Source of the DNA: Chloroflexota bacterium
GTDB taxonomy: Bacteria > Chloroflexota > Anaerolineae > UBA4142
Length of the DNA stretch: 64,000 nt
Assembly (NCBI GenBank): GCA_016215025.1
Contig: JACRMI010000012.1
Span: 1 to 64,000, forward strand
Reading direction: 5' to 3'
Position numbers and translations under genes: made by a program. Under the pieces are notes generated by a model. That model saw only the letters and a list, made by a program, of their open reading frames with translations. It ran no database searches and had not been told where the DNA came from. Of this stretch, positions 24,401 to 32,248 are shown piece after piece. How positions within the stretch are numbered: the stretch's first letter is position 1; every line of letters begins with the position of its first letter.

Positions 24401-27054
24401 TGCGTTGCGTCAACGCCAATGCCATTGTGCGCGGTGATGGTAAACGGGTAGGTTCCCGCGGTGCCGGAGCTTGGTGTTCCGGATAGAGTCGCCGTGCCGT
24501 TACTATTATCGACAAAGCTAACACCGGTGGGTAACGCGCCAGTCTTGGTGAGCGTCGGCTTGGGATACCCACGTGTAGTGACATTGAACGAACCGGCTTG
24601 CCCAACGATGAACGCCGTGCTGTTGAGACTTGTGATGCCAGAGGCTTCGTTCACCGTCAGCGTAAAGTTCTGGGTCGCATCGGCACCAATGCCGTTATGC
24701 GCGGTGATGGTGAGATTGTAAGCGTTGCCTGTGCTAGCCGCCGGTGTTCCGGATAGAGTCGCCGTGCCGTTGCCGTTGTCGAGGAACGAGACACCAGTGG
24801 GCAGCGTGCCGCTGACGGTCAAGGATGGTTTGGGATAGCCACGCGTTGTGACGCTGAACATCCCAGGATTACCAACTTGGAAGGTGGTCGTATTCGTTGA
24901 GGTGATGCTGGCGGTTTCGGCAACGGTGAGTGTAAAATTCTGGGTCGCATCGATACCAATGCCATTGTGGGCGGTGAAGGTCTGGGGATAGAGACCACCT
25001 TTGTCTTGTAGTGGCGTGCCGCTCAGGACACCGGTCGTGGTGACGAAGGTCACGCCGCCGGGGAGTGTACCGGTTCGACTCAAGGTTGGCGTTGGGTAGC
25101 CAGTCCTGGTGACGTTGAATGTGCCGAGCGAACCGACCGTGAAGGTCACGTTGTTGTTGCTTGTGATTCCCGCCGGTTGGTTGATTGTCAATGTAAAGTT
25201 CTGTGTAGCATTCGGCAGTGTACCGTTCGCGGCTGTTATGGTGAGTGCATAGATAGCGCCATCGCCCGTAATCGGCGTTCCGCTAAATGTGGCTGTGCCG
25301 TTGCCGAGATCGGTAAAGGCAATGCTGCCGGGTTTGGTCCCGCTTACCGTTAAGGTTGCGGTTGGGAAGCCGGTCGTTGTAACCGTGAACAGTCCGGTGC
25401 TGCCCGTCGTGAATGTCGCTGCGTTGCCACTGGTAATTGAAGGAGCCACCGTGACGCTCACAGGAATTTGAACGGGTTGATTGTCAACCTGGGTAGAGAT
25501 CGTGCCAAAACCGACTACGGTTGGCGTGAAGAATGTCGTCGCAACCCCGGCGCTCATTGTCGAGGTCGATGGATTGAAGGTACCGGTTAAAGTTGTGCTC
25601 CACGGAACCGAGATTCCATTCGGAACAGAATACCCAGTTCCGCCACTGGAGTTGCGGGTCATGTTCGCCGTAACCGTAGTGGTTGACGAAGGACTGACCG
25701 GATTAGGACTAGCGCCTAATGCCAGGACGAGCCAGGGATTGAAAGTTATCTGCCCTGGTGTTCCGGACACTGCCGAATCGCATCCGATGTTATCGGGACC
25801 GGCGTTGCAGCCCCACCAGTTGTTTGTCGCTATCACAGACCCGACGGTGCCGGTGATTTGAAAAATCCCCCTGCCCATACCCGCCGCGGAGTTACCAGTA
25901 ATTCGACTGTTGGCAATGGAAAGCGTGCCGGTATAGTTTAAAATAGCTCCGCCCAGCCCGACGTCAGGGGCACTCGCCGAGTTGGAGATAAAGGTGCTGT
26001 TGGTTATGGATGAAGCAACCGCTATTGAATTGGCTCCAAGATAGATTGCGCCACCCGCTCCATCTCCAAGACTATTCGTCGCGACATTTCCGGAAAAGGT
26101 ACTGCCTGAAATGTTCAGGGTCGCATTACCACCTCTAAAATAAATGGCACCACCGCGACCGCCCCAGTAATCGAACCCATCGGTAAATTCTAGCGCTGTA
26201 TTATTGGTGAAGGTGCTATTGATGATGTTGACCGAGCCGGTTTCAGTCGAAGGATTTACCCAAGATACAGCGCCACCATTGTCTCCCTCAACTATATTAT
26301 TCGAGATGATGCAAGTATTGATTGTGAGCGTGTCGCCTGAAAAGCCGCCACCTGTAATTGCCGCACCAGAAGCAAAAAACGAATTGCCGCCCGTAATGCT
26401 AAGATTCTGAAACGTGATACTGATATTCGATGGGTCGGAATATGTGGAACTCCCCGAATTCCAAACCGGCACGTCAAGCGCAAAAACATAATCAAGCCCA
26501 TCGCCGACTATGACGGTACTCTGTGGGGTTGCACCATCTCCGATTAGCGTGATGTTGCTATTCGCAACGTGACCGGCATACAACCAACCGTAATTCGTCG
26601 AAATCGTATTGGTCAAGGCATAAGTGCCTGCGGGGAGATGAATGGTGTGTGTGCCGCCGAGGTAATTGGCAATGCACAATGCTTCACGGAGACTAAGATT
26701 TCCAGTATTGTAACTTGGAAAAGGATTGGGAAAAGTAAGAACCGCCGTGAATTCATCGAAGAGGGGACACACGCCATATATGTCCCGATCGACCGTGGTA
26801 CTGACGTTATACACGGCATTGGGCGCTAAGGCCGGGGCGGCACTCTGAGAATTGCCGCGATGGTCGGGCTGCCCAGACATGGCATTCGCCGATGGAGTGG
26901 GAACGAGCATAAAAATCAGTGCGAGCAAGAACATTGCTCCGATCCAGCCCAACAACGCTATTCGTCGAGATGCCTGACACGTCGAAGGGTAAATCGATCT
27001 GAAGAGAGGTCGGGCTGCATCCGATGCTCTGTGACGGTACAGTGGTGTAACCAT
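21424..27054 (-). CDS. giant secreted protein: beta-helix plus 15 Ig-like repeats
   Basis: The 1876-residue protein starts MVTPLYRHR at ATG 27054 behind AAAGGAGCAAC. A long basic N-region leads to a hydrophobic signal segment (about 32-52) and AMSGQ. Residues about 85-420 form a beta-helix of the CSLREA type (NLSLREALCIANYLGG at about 119; GNNT/GGAI turns; WWGCNAGPDNIGC at about 412). After an Ig-like spacer, residues 540 to about 1866 are 15 repeats of 87-90 residues (ITSxNxxTFTVGxxGSF...SGTLPxGVTF...LSGTP...FTLTVNQ), putative Ig-like (He_PIG-type). The end is NLPLVTK. It is probably a surface adhesin or stalk. Repeats come in two lengths and a higher-order pattern (see findings), so copy number may vary between strains. 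Confidence 0.85.
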   Translation of the reverse strand: MVTPLYRHRASDAARPLFRSIYPSTCQASRRIALLGWIGAMFLLALIFMLVPTPSANAMSGQPDHRGNSQSAAPALAPNAVYNVSTTVDRDIYGVCPLFDEFTAVLTFPNPFPSYNTGNLSLREALCIANYLGGTHTIHLPAGTYALTNTISTNYGWLYAGHVANSNITLIGDGATPQSTVIVGDGLDYVFALDVPVWNSGSSTYSDPSNISITFQNLSITGGNSFFASGAAITGGGFSGDTLTINTCIISNNIVEGDNGGAVSWVNPSTETGSVNIINSTFTNNTALEFTDGFDYWGGRGGAIYFRGGNATLNISGSTFSGNVATNSLGDGAGGAIYLGANSIAVASSITNSTFISNSASAPDVGLGGAILNYTGTLSIANSRITGNSAAGMGRGIFQITGTVGSVIATNNWWGCNAGPDNIGCDSAVSGTPGQITFNPWLVLALGASPNPVSPSSTTTVTANMTRNSSGGTGYSVPNGISVPWSTTLTGTFNPSTSTMSAGVATTFFTPTVVGFGTISTQVDNQPVQIPVSVTVAPSITSGNAATFTTGSTGLFTVTTTGFPTATLTVSGTKPGSIAFTDLGNGTATFSGTPITGDGAIYALTITAANGTLPNATQNFTLTINQPAGITSNNNVTFTVGSLGTFNVTRTGYPTPTLSRTGTLPGGVTFVTTTGVLSGTPLQDKGGLYPQTFTAHNGIGIDATQNFTLTVAETASITSTNTTTFQVGNPGMFSVTTRGYPKPSLTVSGTLPTGVSFLDNGNGTATLSGTPAASTGNAYNLTITAHNGIGADATQNFTLTVNEASGITSLNSTAFIVGQAGSFNVTTRGYPKPTLTKTGALPTGVSFVDNSNGTATLSGTPSSGTAGTYPFTITAHNGIGVDATQSFTLTVNQVAAITSNNSTTFTVSAVGSFNVTTTGTPTPAVSISGTLPTGVTFVHNGNGTATLGGTPSAGTGGVYSLSITAHNGIGADAVQTFTLTVNQAAAITSGNAVTFTVGSLGSFNVTKTGYPSPTLSRTGTLPGGVTFVTTTGVLSGTPAQDSGGLYPQTFTAHNGIGADATQNFALTVNEASAITSSNATTFIVGQAGTFNVTTRGYPKPTLTKTGALPTGVSFVDNGNGTATLSGTPSSSTAGTYPFNITAHNGVGVDATQSFTLTVNQAPAITSANNTTFTVGTAGSFTVTKTGLPTPTLSMTGSLPGGVTFNTTTGVLSGNPAVGSGNTFALTFSANNGIAPSATQNFTLTVNEASGVTSNNTTSFAVGQAGSFNVTTRGYPKPTLTISGTLPTGVSFLDNGNGTATLSGTPAAGTGNTYNLTITAHNGIGSDAVQSFTLTVNQSAAITSSNAVTFTVGSLGSFNVTKTGYPSPTLSRTGTLPGGVTFVTTTGVLSGTPVQDSGGLYPQTFNAHNGIGTDATQNFTLTVNEASGITSANSTTFVVGQSGSFSITTRGYPKPTLTKTGTLPTGITFVDNGNGTATLSGTPSAGTGGVYAITIGASNGVGVAASQNLTLTVNQVPAITSASTTTFTVGSLGSFTVTKTGYPAPTLSLSGTLPSGVTFNASTGTLSGTPAAGTGGSYPLTLTASNGILPNATHSFTLNVNQLPLITSANNVTFSENRAGTFSVMTSGYPKPAITYSGSLPGGVTLIDNNNGTATLGGTPNLGTVGTYNLTITATNSAGINAQIFALTVNQAPVITSANHATFTVGTFGSFNVTTTGTPTPSLSVSGTLPTGVTFNTGTGVLSGTPASGTDGVYNLTFTAHNTSSPDAIQSFTLTINQAAAITSTNAVTFTVGSSGLFTVTTTGYPKPSLSVSGTLPAGITFTDNGNGTGKFSGTPTSNGTFNVTITASNGVGANATQNFVITTKRVYILNLPLVTK

Positions 27055-27068
27055 GTTGCTCCTTTGTG

Positions 27069-27145
27069 AGAATATTGCTCTGATCAAAAATAGATTGAGC
27101 CGAGTCGCACGTGAGCGGACTCGGAGAAGAATATTGGTTGATCAA
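27069..27145 (-). promoter_or_regulatory. two direct repeats around a hairpin in the giant-gene leader
   Basis: AGAATATTGCTCTGATCAA (27069-27087) and AGAATATTGGTTGATCAA (27128-27145) are imperfect direct repeats about 58 bases apart. Between them CCGAGTC and GACTCGG (27100-27106 and 27118-27124) can form a stem. They are 15-91 bases upstream of the giant-gene ATG, a position suitable for a regulator or leader RNA. Confidence 0.4.
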
Positions 27146-27755
27146 TCGGGTTCTGCTTAGCGCGGATCGTGTGAAATTGTTTCGAACATTAAATCTATCG
27201 AAAGCGAAAGTGCGCGCATTACTTTAAGGAACAGCAGGTCGTTTTAAAAGTGATCTATGGTATGGCACGATGGATGCCCGAACGAGTCCAAAAGGGGCTG
27301 GCGGGGAATCAGGGTGCCTGAATTGAGGAATTTCTTATGCTATCTTAAGGTACTGCCGAAAGGCGAACAATCGGAAAATTTACGGAGTACGCAGAGTAAA
27401 GTTCTATAGTATGCGGTATTTATTTTGGTAACGACTAAACCGCTACTTGTTTCAAAATTGAAAAGACTTTATTCGAACAATACCTTCACCAATTTATCAT
27501 TTGAGAACATCAGCCGAATTTTTCCCCACAGACTGAAAACACACAGAATTTTATATTTGTCTTGTCCGTCCCTTCGACTTGGCTCAGGGTATGGTTTCTT
27601 TGGTTCAGTGGGAAGAAAAGATTTTTGCGACCGACTAGTTTTAAACAAGGGTTGATTGTCCGCTTGTCGCCACTTTTTTCTTGTGCTAGAATATTCCGGT
27701 CTGTCGAAAGTCAAAGTCACAATAATAAGTTTTCGGAAAATTCGTAAAGGCATCC
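27146..27755. other. long intergenic region between divergent genes
   Basis: About 610 bases with no supported gene. It is visibly more AT-rich than its surroundings. It holds a repeat fragment CCCTTCGACTTGGCTCAGGG (27570-27589, same family as the elements at 8490, 35585 and 40940), a TACGGAGTACGCAGAG segment near 27382, and a plausible promoter for the ABC ATPase at its right end. The rest shows no structure I can name. Confidence 0.5.
27664..27692 (+). promoter_or_regulatory. candidate sigma-70 promoter for ABC-2 transporter genes
   Basis: TTGTCG (27664-27669), 17 bases, then TAGAAT (27687-27692), matching 4/6 and 5/6 of the consensus. Transcription would start near 27699, about 57 bases before the GTG start. 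Confidence 0.45.
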
Positions 27756-28781
27756 GTGGCGCAAATCTTGGTCCAACATCTTTGCAAGTACTACCAAGTG
27801 CATCAAAAAGAGCCGGGGTTGATCGGGTCGCTCAAATCATTCATCTGGCGCAAATACTCGGATGTCAAAGCCGTCGACGACATTTCATTTTCTATCGACG
27901 CGGGCGAGATTGTTGGGTTCCTGGGTCCCAACGGCGCAGGCAAGACGACAACCCTCAAAGTTTTGTCAGGGCTTTTTTATACGACGAGTGGAATTGCGCA
28001 GGTTCTTGATTTTACGCCAAGCGAGCGACGCGCGGCGTTTCTCCGCCAGATCACGTTGGTGATGGGACAAAAACAACAGCTGAACTGGGACCTGCCGGCG
28101 ATGGAGACCTTTTTGGTGAACGCGGCAATCTACGAAATACCGGATGCCCAATTCAAAAAGACACTTGCCGAATTGATTGAGCTTTTGGAACTTGCACCGT
28201 TGTTGAAAAAACAAGTCCGCAAGCTCTCGCTGGGTGAGCGCATGAAATGCGAACTCGCCGCCGCGCTACTGCATCGTCCCAAAGTTTTATTCTTGGACGA
28301 GCCGACGATTGGTCTCGATGTGACGATGCAAACCAAGATTCGGCAATTCATCGCCGAATATAATCAACGTTACCAAGCGACCGTCATTCTGACGAGTCAT
28401 TACATGGCGGATGTGACGGCGCTCTGCCAGCGTGTCATCGTCATCGATCACGGCAAGTTGTTGTACGATGGCGATCTATACAAGCTTGCCGAAAAGATTG
28501 CGCCGAATAAATTGATTCGCGTCGAGTTTTCGCAATCGGTGGCAAGGCAGCAGTTGCAAGCGTACGGACAAGTGCTCAAGCTGCGGGATCATCGCGCCGA
28601 ATTGCTTGTTCCGCGCGATTCAACTTCCGAAGTTGCGGCGCGCTTGCTTGCCCAAATGCCCATCGCCGATGTGACGATTGAAGACCCGCCGATCGAAGAT
28701 GTCATCTCGCGCGTATTCGAACAAGCGGCCCAAGCCCGCGCTGAGCGTGATGAGACCGACGACGATGAAGTCGAAGATTAA
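27756..28781 (+). CDS. ABC transporter ATP-binding protein (COG4586 type)
   Basis: This 341-residue ATPase starts with GTG at 27756 after AAAGG. Walker A is GPNGAGKTT (57-65), the signature LSLGERMKCELAAALL (158-173) and Walker B VLFLDEP (178-184), with SHYMADV switch histidine. The N-terminal LIGSLKSFIWRKY segment before Walker A is typical of the COG4586 exporters, which work with COG4587 and COG3694 permeases. The C-terminus beyond about 225 is the usual regulatory extension, ending in an acidic tail DETDDDEVED. A COG4587-like permease follows, with a repeat element between them; the COG3694 partner is not seen. The substrate is unknown. Confidence 0.9.
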   Translation: MAQILVQHLCKYYQVHQKEPGLIGSLKSFIWRKYSDVKAVDDISFSIDAGEIVGFLGPNGAGKTTTLKVLSGLFYTTSGIAQVLDFTPSERRAAFLRQITLVMGQKQQLNWDLPAMETFLVNAAIYEIPDAQFKKTLAELIELLELAPLLKKQVRKLSLGERMKCELAAALLHRPKVLFLDEPTIGLDVTMQTKIRQFIAEYNQRYQATVILTSHYMADVTALCQRVIVIDHGKLLYDGDLYKLAEKIAPNKLIRVEFSQSVARQQLQAYGQVLKLRDHRAELLVPRDSTSEVAARLLAQMPIADVTIEDPPIEDVISRVFEQAAQARAERDETDDDEVED

Positions 28782-28788
28782 GTCGCAT

Positions 28789-28862
28789 GTCCCAGGTTGC
28801 AAGTCGCCATATGACTTGCATGAATCCTGTAACTTCGACCTGTGACTTGCAGCTTGTGACAT
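28789..28862. repeat. near-tandem repeat, ACAGGTC/CCTGTGACTTGC family, copy 2
   Basis: GTCCCAGGTTGCAAGTC (28789-28805) and the inverse arm TTCGACCTGTGACTTGCAGC (28834-28853) belong to the family at 13594-13700. The element separates the ABC ATPase and permease genes and ends just before the permease ribosome site TTGAGGA. Confidence 0.65.
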
Positions 28863-28874
28863 GTTGAGGACAAT

Positions 28875-29663
28875 GTGTTCAAGAAATATGCAGCTCTCTT
28901 GCGTCGTTCCATTGCCTTGACCCTCGAATATCGCGCCGGCGTTTTGATTTGGATGGTCGTCAACGTCATGCCGCTCGTGATGCTTGCCGTTTGGTATTCG
29001 CTTGCCGAGGGCGGACCGATCGCGGGCTATTCGCAGACGGATTTTGTTTCGTACTATCTTTTGATGACCTGGGTTCGACAGATGACGAATGTCTGGGTCA
29101 TTTGGGAACTCGATTACGAAATCCGCCATGGCGATCTGTCGGTCAAACTCTTGCATCCACTTAATCCGATTCACGACTACTTTGCCGGTCATCTCGCCGA
29201 CAAAATTTTTCGTTTTGTCGTCTTGTTGCCGCTCGCGTTTTTGGTATGGCTCATCTTCCCGACGATCCATTACGACCTAACGCCCATCAACCTGGGTTTA
29301 TTTATTGCGATGCTCATCACTGGGTATATCATTCGTTTTGTCACGCAATATTCCATTGCCCTCTTAGCATTTTGGGTTTCTGAAGCGACTACGCTGAACG
29401 ACATTTGGTTTGCATTCCAACTGATGCTGGGTGGGATCGTTGCGCCGCTCGACCTTTTCACCGAGCAAGTGCGCATCATCGCCAACTATTTGCCGTTTCG
29501 ATTTATGCTGTCGTTTCCCGTCGAAATCCTTTCCGGTCGATTATCATCGACTGACATGGCTATGGGTGTGGCATTGACACTGTTTTGGCTGGCATTCTTT
29601 ATCGGCGTCTATCGTTGGCTTTGGGCAAGGGGCGTCAAGCAGTTCGGTGCCTACGGTGCGTAA
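28875..29663 (+). CDS. ABC-2 family permease (COG4587/PF06182-like)
   Basis: The 262-residue membrane protein begins with GTG at 28875 after TTGAGGA. It opens with MFKKYAALLRRSIALTLEYRAGVLIWMVVNVMPLVMLAVWYSLA, characteristic of this permease family, and has about six hydrophobic helices (25-45, 55-75 as re-entrant/amphipathic, 118-138, 147-168, 182-205, 230-252). It contains the conserved DYEIRHGDLSVKLLHPLNPIHDYFAGHLADK segment. It pairs with the preceding ATPase. The usual second permease is missing, so it may act as a homodimer or use a partner elsewhere. Confidence 0.85.
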   Translation: MFKKYAALLRRSIALTLEYRAGVLIWMVVNVMPLVMLAVWYSLAEGGPIAGYSQTDFVSYYLLMTWVRQMTNVWVIWELDYEIRHGDLSVKLLHPLNPIHDYFAGHLADKIFRFVVLLPLAFLVWLIFPTIHYDLTPINLGLFIAMLITGYIIRFVTQYSIALLAFWVSEATTLNDIWFAFQLMLGGIVAPLDLFTEQVRIIANYLPFRFMLSFPVEILSGRLSSTDMAMGVALTLFWLAFFIGVYRWLWARGVKQFGAYGA

Positions 29664-29668
29664 CTCGT

Positions 29669-29697
29669 TTGACCCAGATTTCGTTCGGGTGTAGACT
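29669..29697 (+). promoter_or_regulatory. candidate promoter for the large ABC/MoxR/VWA cluster
   Basis: TTGACC (29669-29674), 17 bases, TAGACT (29692-29697), matching 5/6 and 4/6 of the consensus. It begins six bases after the permease stop codon and would give a leader of about 130 bases before ATG 29833. Confidence 0.4.
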
Positions 29698-29832
29698 TTT
29701 TTTTGTACGGAACCATGTCGCCGTTTAGAACGTCTACTCAGTACGTCATCACTTGCCGTATTCTACCTATCGAATCATCGCGCTTGTTTCCTAGAAACCA
29801 GTACGTCTAGTCATTTGGAGGATGCGAGTCTT

Positions 29833-32247
29833 ATGGGTCTTGTCCGATTCCGACACTTGCATTTCTTTTTCCTCGCCGCACTGCTGTTCTTCGGCGTTGC
29901 CGCTGCGCCACCACCGGGCGTCTCGATGCAAGTCGAGCCATTCTTCCACGGACATTTCAAGTTCGGCGAATGGCTGCCGCTGCGCGTGACGCTGGCGAAC
30001 GATGGTGCGCCTCTCCATGCGGAATTGCGTGCCGATGTGACCGATGCGACAGCGCAAACAGTGTATGTCGTTCCGGTTGAATTGCCTACCGGCGCTCGCA
30101 AGCGCGTTACGATTTACACGCAGCCGCCCTCATTTGCGCGTGCGCTTCGCATTCGTCTTGTCGAAACGTCCAACCCCAACGAGCCACGCGAATTAGACAG
30201 CCAAACAATTCAAGTAACCGTCGAACGGAATGTGAATTACTTGGTCGGCGTTATTGCGCCAAGAATGCAATCCTTCAATGCGTTGACCGGGCTTGTTCTC
30301 AACTCATCGTCGACTAATCAATCGTTCAAAGGAATGTCGTCACCTGCGCGCCGGGTCAGCGCGTTTTCCATTTCGTTATCCGATATACCGGATCGTCCCG
30401 AAGGTTTGCGCGTACTAGACGCATTGGTGATTTCCGGCTCCGATACAAGCGCGCTTTCGACAGAACAACAACGCGCCCTTGAAGCCTGGGTCGATCAAGG
30501 CGGTCGATTAATTATTGGCGGAGGCGCGGGCGCGGCGCGGACAATGGCTGGCTTGCCCGATAATCTAGTGCGCGATTTTCGTTCCACGAATGCAACCGCC
30601 GAAGTTCAAACGCTCGCCGCGCTGGGAAAATTTGGCGAAGAAGACGTGCGCGTGTCCGGTCCCTTTGCGGTGACGTGGGCATCATCGTCAAGCAGCGTGT
30701 TGCTCGAGCAAGACAATCGCGCGTTACTTTTGAACAAGCGCGTGGGCAAAGGCAATGTCAATTATTCTGCACTCGATCTTGCCGCGAGTCCTTTTGACGC
30801 CTGGGCGGGTGCGACGCGCTTTTGGGAAAAGCTCCTCACGCCCGATTCCAATTATCCGTCCGGTGCGCCGGTCGATGTTTCGCCGCGAGCGTCGCGCGCT
30901 AACAACGCTGCATATGCGCTGCAAAACTTGCCTGCACTCGAATTACCTTCCATCGGTTGGCTCGCAGGGTTGCTCGCCGTTTACGTCTTGATGGTGGGTC
31001 CCGTCAACTATTTAGTTCTGCGCCGACTGCACAAACTTGCGTGGGGCTGGGTGACGATTCCGGCTCTCACGCTGGTCTTTTCGGCGAGCGCGTTTGCGTT
31101 CGCGTACAATGTGCGCGGCAGCGATGTCATCATCAACAAGATTTCGATTCTCAACTTTGGCGCGCGCGCGGCAGAACCGGTCTTGTCATACGTCGGAATC
31201 TTTTCGCCGGAGCGCACCGCGTACACGTTGAATTTTCCAGGACATTCGCTCGCCTCGCCGATTTCGTTCGAGAGTGATGGTTTTGGTGGTCGAGGTTTTG
31301 GCGGAGGCGGAACACTCGCCAGTTCGTCCGCCGCCGAAATTGTAGAAGGCGATCCGGTCCAAGTGCGCGGTGTCCAAGTGAATCAGTGGTCGATGCAAGG
31401 TTTCCAAATCGAATCGGCTATGCCGGACGGCTGGGGTATCGAATCGAATCTTTTGTTGGATGGCGAGCGTGTGCGCGGAACGGTGGTCAATCGCACACCA
31501 GAAACCGTGAGCGATGCGGTGCTCGTGGTCGGCAACTATTACACAAGCTTGGGCAATCTAGCACCGGGCGATAGTCGGTCGATTGACAAGACGCTGCAAA
31601 ATGCGAATCATATGCCTTTTCCCTATTTTCTCTTCGAGGGAATGAATTTGAATTCGGGTTCGTCCATGCCGTCGCGCGAATCGCAAATGCGACAGCAATT
31701 CTTGGGCAGCTTTTTTCAAGGCTATAACGGTCCCGCCGAATCGCCGAGCCGTCCCACTCTAATTGGCTGGATGCGTGCCAGTCCGCTCGACGTTCAAATT
31801 CCAACCGCGCGCTGGGCAACGCAACAGACGAGTTTGGTGGTTGCCGATCTCAAAGTCGAATATCCGCGTGGTCCGATACATCTTTCGCCGGGGACTGTAA
31901 CCGTGCGCGTGACGAGCATGGATGGGAGTGTTGGGATTTGTGGTTCGAACACCCAGCTAAGTATCAATAGTGGCAGTGCCATTCTAGAATATCAGTTGCC
32001 GGGAGAATTGGCAACGATGCGCGTCACCCAATTGTCGCTGCTCATGCCGAGTGATGGACTAACAGTCGAGGTGTTTGACCAAGCTGGCATGTGGATCAAA
32101 CTCGATGCGACCAATGGCGGGTACAACAATTTGTCTAATCCGACTCGCTTTGTTTCTTCTGATGGGATCGTGCGCGTGCGTGTAAGCGGCAATAACAATT
32201 CTGGTTCCTGTGATTCGTTCCTTTTGGACGTGGAGGGAAATAACTAG
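29833..32247 (+). CDS. secreted/membrane protein, first gene of the ABC-MoxR-VWA cluster
   Basis: The 804-residue protein starts MGLVRFRHLHFFFLAALLFFGVAAAPP (signal peptide, ATG 29833, GGAGG 11 bases before). Residues about 25-130 look like a beta-sandwich. About 175-240 resemble a glutamine-amidotransferase-like fold (RVLDALVISGSDTSALSTEQQRALEAWVDQGGRLIIGGG), as found in membrane proteins near VWA genes. Two membrane helices lie at about 384-405 and 413-434, followed by a large exterior domain with SDGFGGRGFGGGG. I do not recognise a named family. The stop codon is one base before the next gene, an ABC ATPase, so both are probably co-expressed; it may be an accessory exterior subunit of that exporter. 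Confidence 0.75.
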   Translation: MGLVRFRHLHFFFLAALLFFGVAAAPPPGVSMQVEPFFHGHFKFGEWLPLRVTLANDGAPLHAELRADVTDATAQTVYVVPVELPTGARKRVTIYTQPPSFARALRIRLVETSNPNEPRELDSQTIQVTVERNVNYLVGVIAPRMQSFNALTGLVLNSSSTNQSFKGMSSPARRVSAFSISLSDIPDRPEGLRVLDALVISGSDTSALSTEQQRALEAWVDQGGRLIIGGGAGAARTMAGLPDNLVRDFRSTNATAEVQTLAALGKFGEEDVRVSGPFAVTWASSSSSVLLEQDNRALLLNKRVGKGNVNYSALDLAASPFDAWAGATRFWEKLLTPDSNYPSGAPVDVSPRASRANNAAYALQNLPALELPSIGWLAGLLAVYVLMVGPVNYLVLRRLHKLAWGWVTIPALTLVFSASAFAFAYNVRGSDVIINKISILNFGARAAEPVLSYVGIFSPERTAYTLNFPGHSLASPISFESDGFGGRGFGGGGTLASSSAAEIVEGDPVQVRGVQVNQWSMQGFQIESAMPDGWGIESNLLLDGERVRGTVVNRTPETVSDAVLVVGNYYTSLGNLAPGDSRSIDKTLQNANHMPFPYFLFEGMNLNSGSSMPSRESQMRQQFLGSFFQGYNGPAESPSRPTLIGWMRASPLDVQIPTARWATQQTSLVVADLKVEYPRGPIHLSPGTVTVRVTSMDGSVGICGSNTQLSINSGSAILEYQLPGELATMRVTQLSLLMPSDGLTVEVFDQAGMWIKLDATNGGYNNLSNPTRFVSSDGIVRVRVSGNNNSGSCDSFLLDVEGNN

Positions 32248-32248
32248 G

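Noticed and set aside
22009-25861. Several plus-strand frames of 60-150 codons opposite the giant repeat gene
   Set aside because: They recur with the period of the Ig-like repeats on the other strand (Val/Pro/Leu-rich shadows), so they are by-products of the repeat array.
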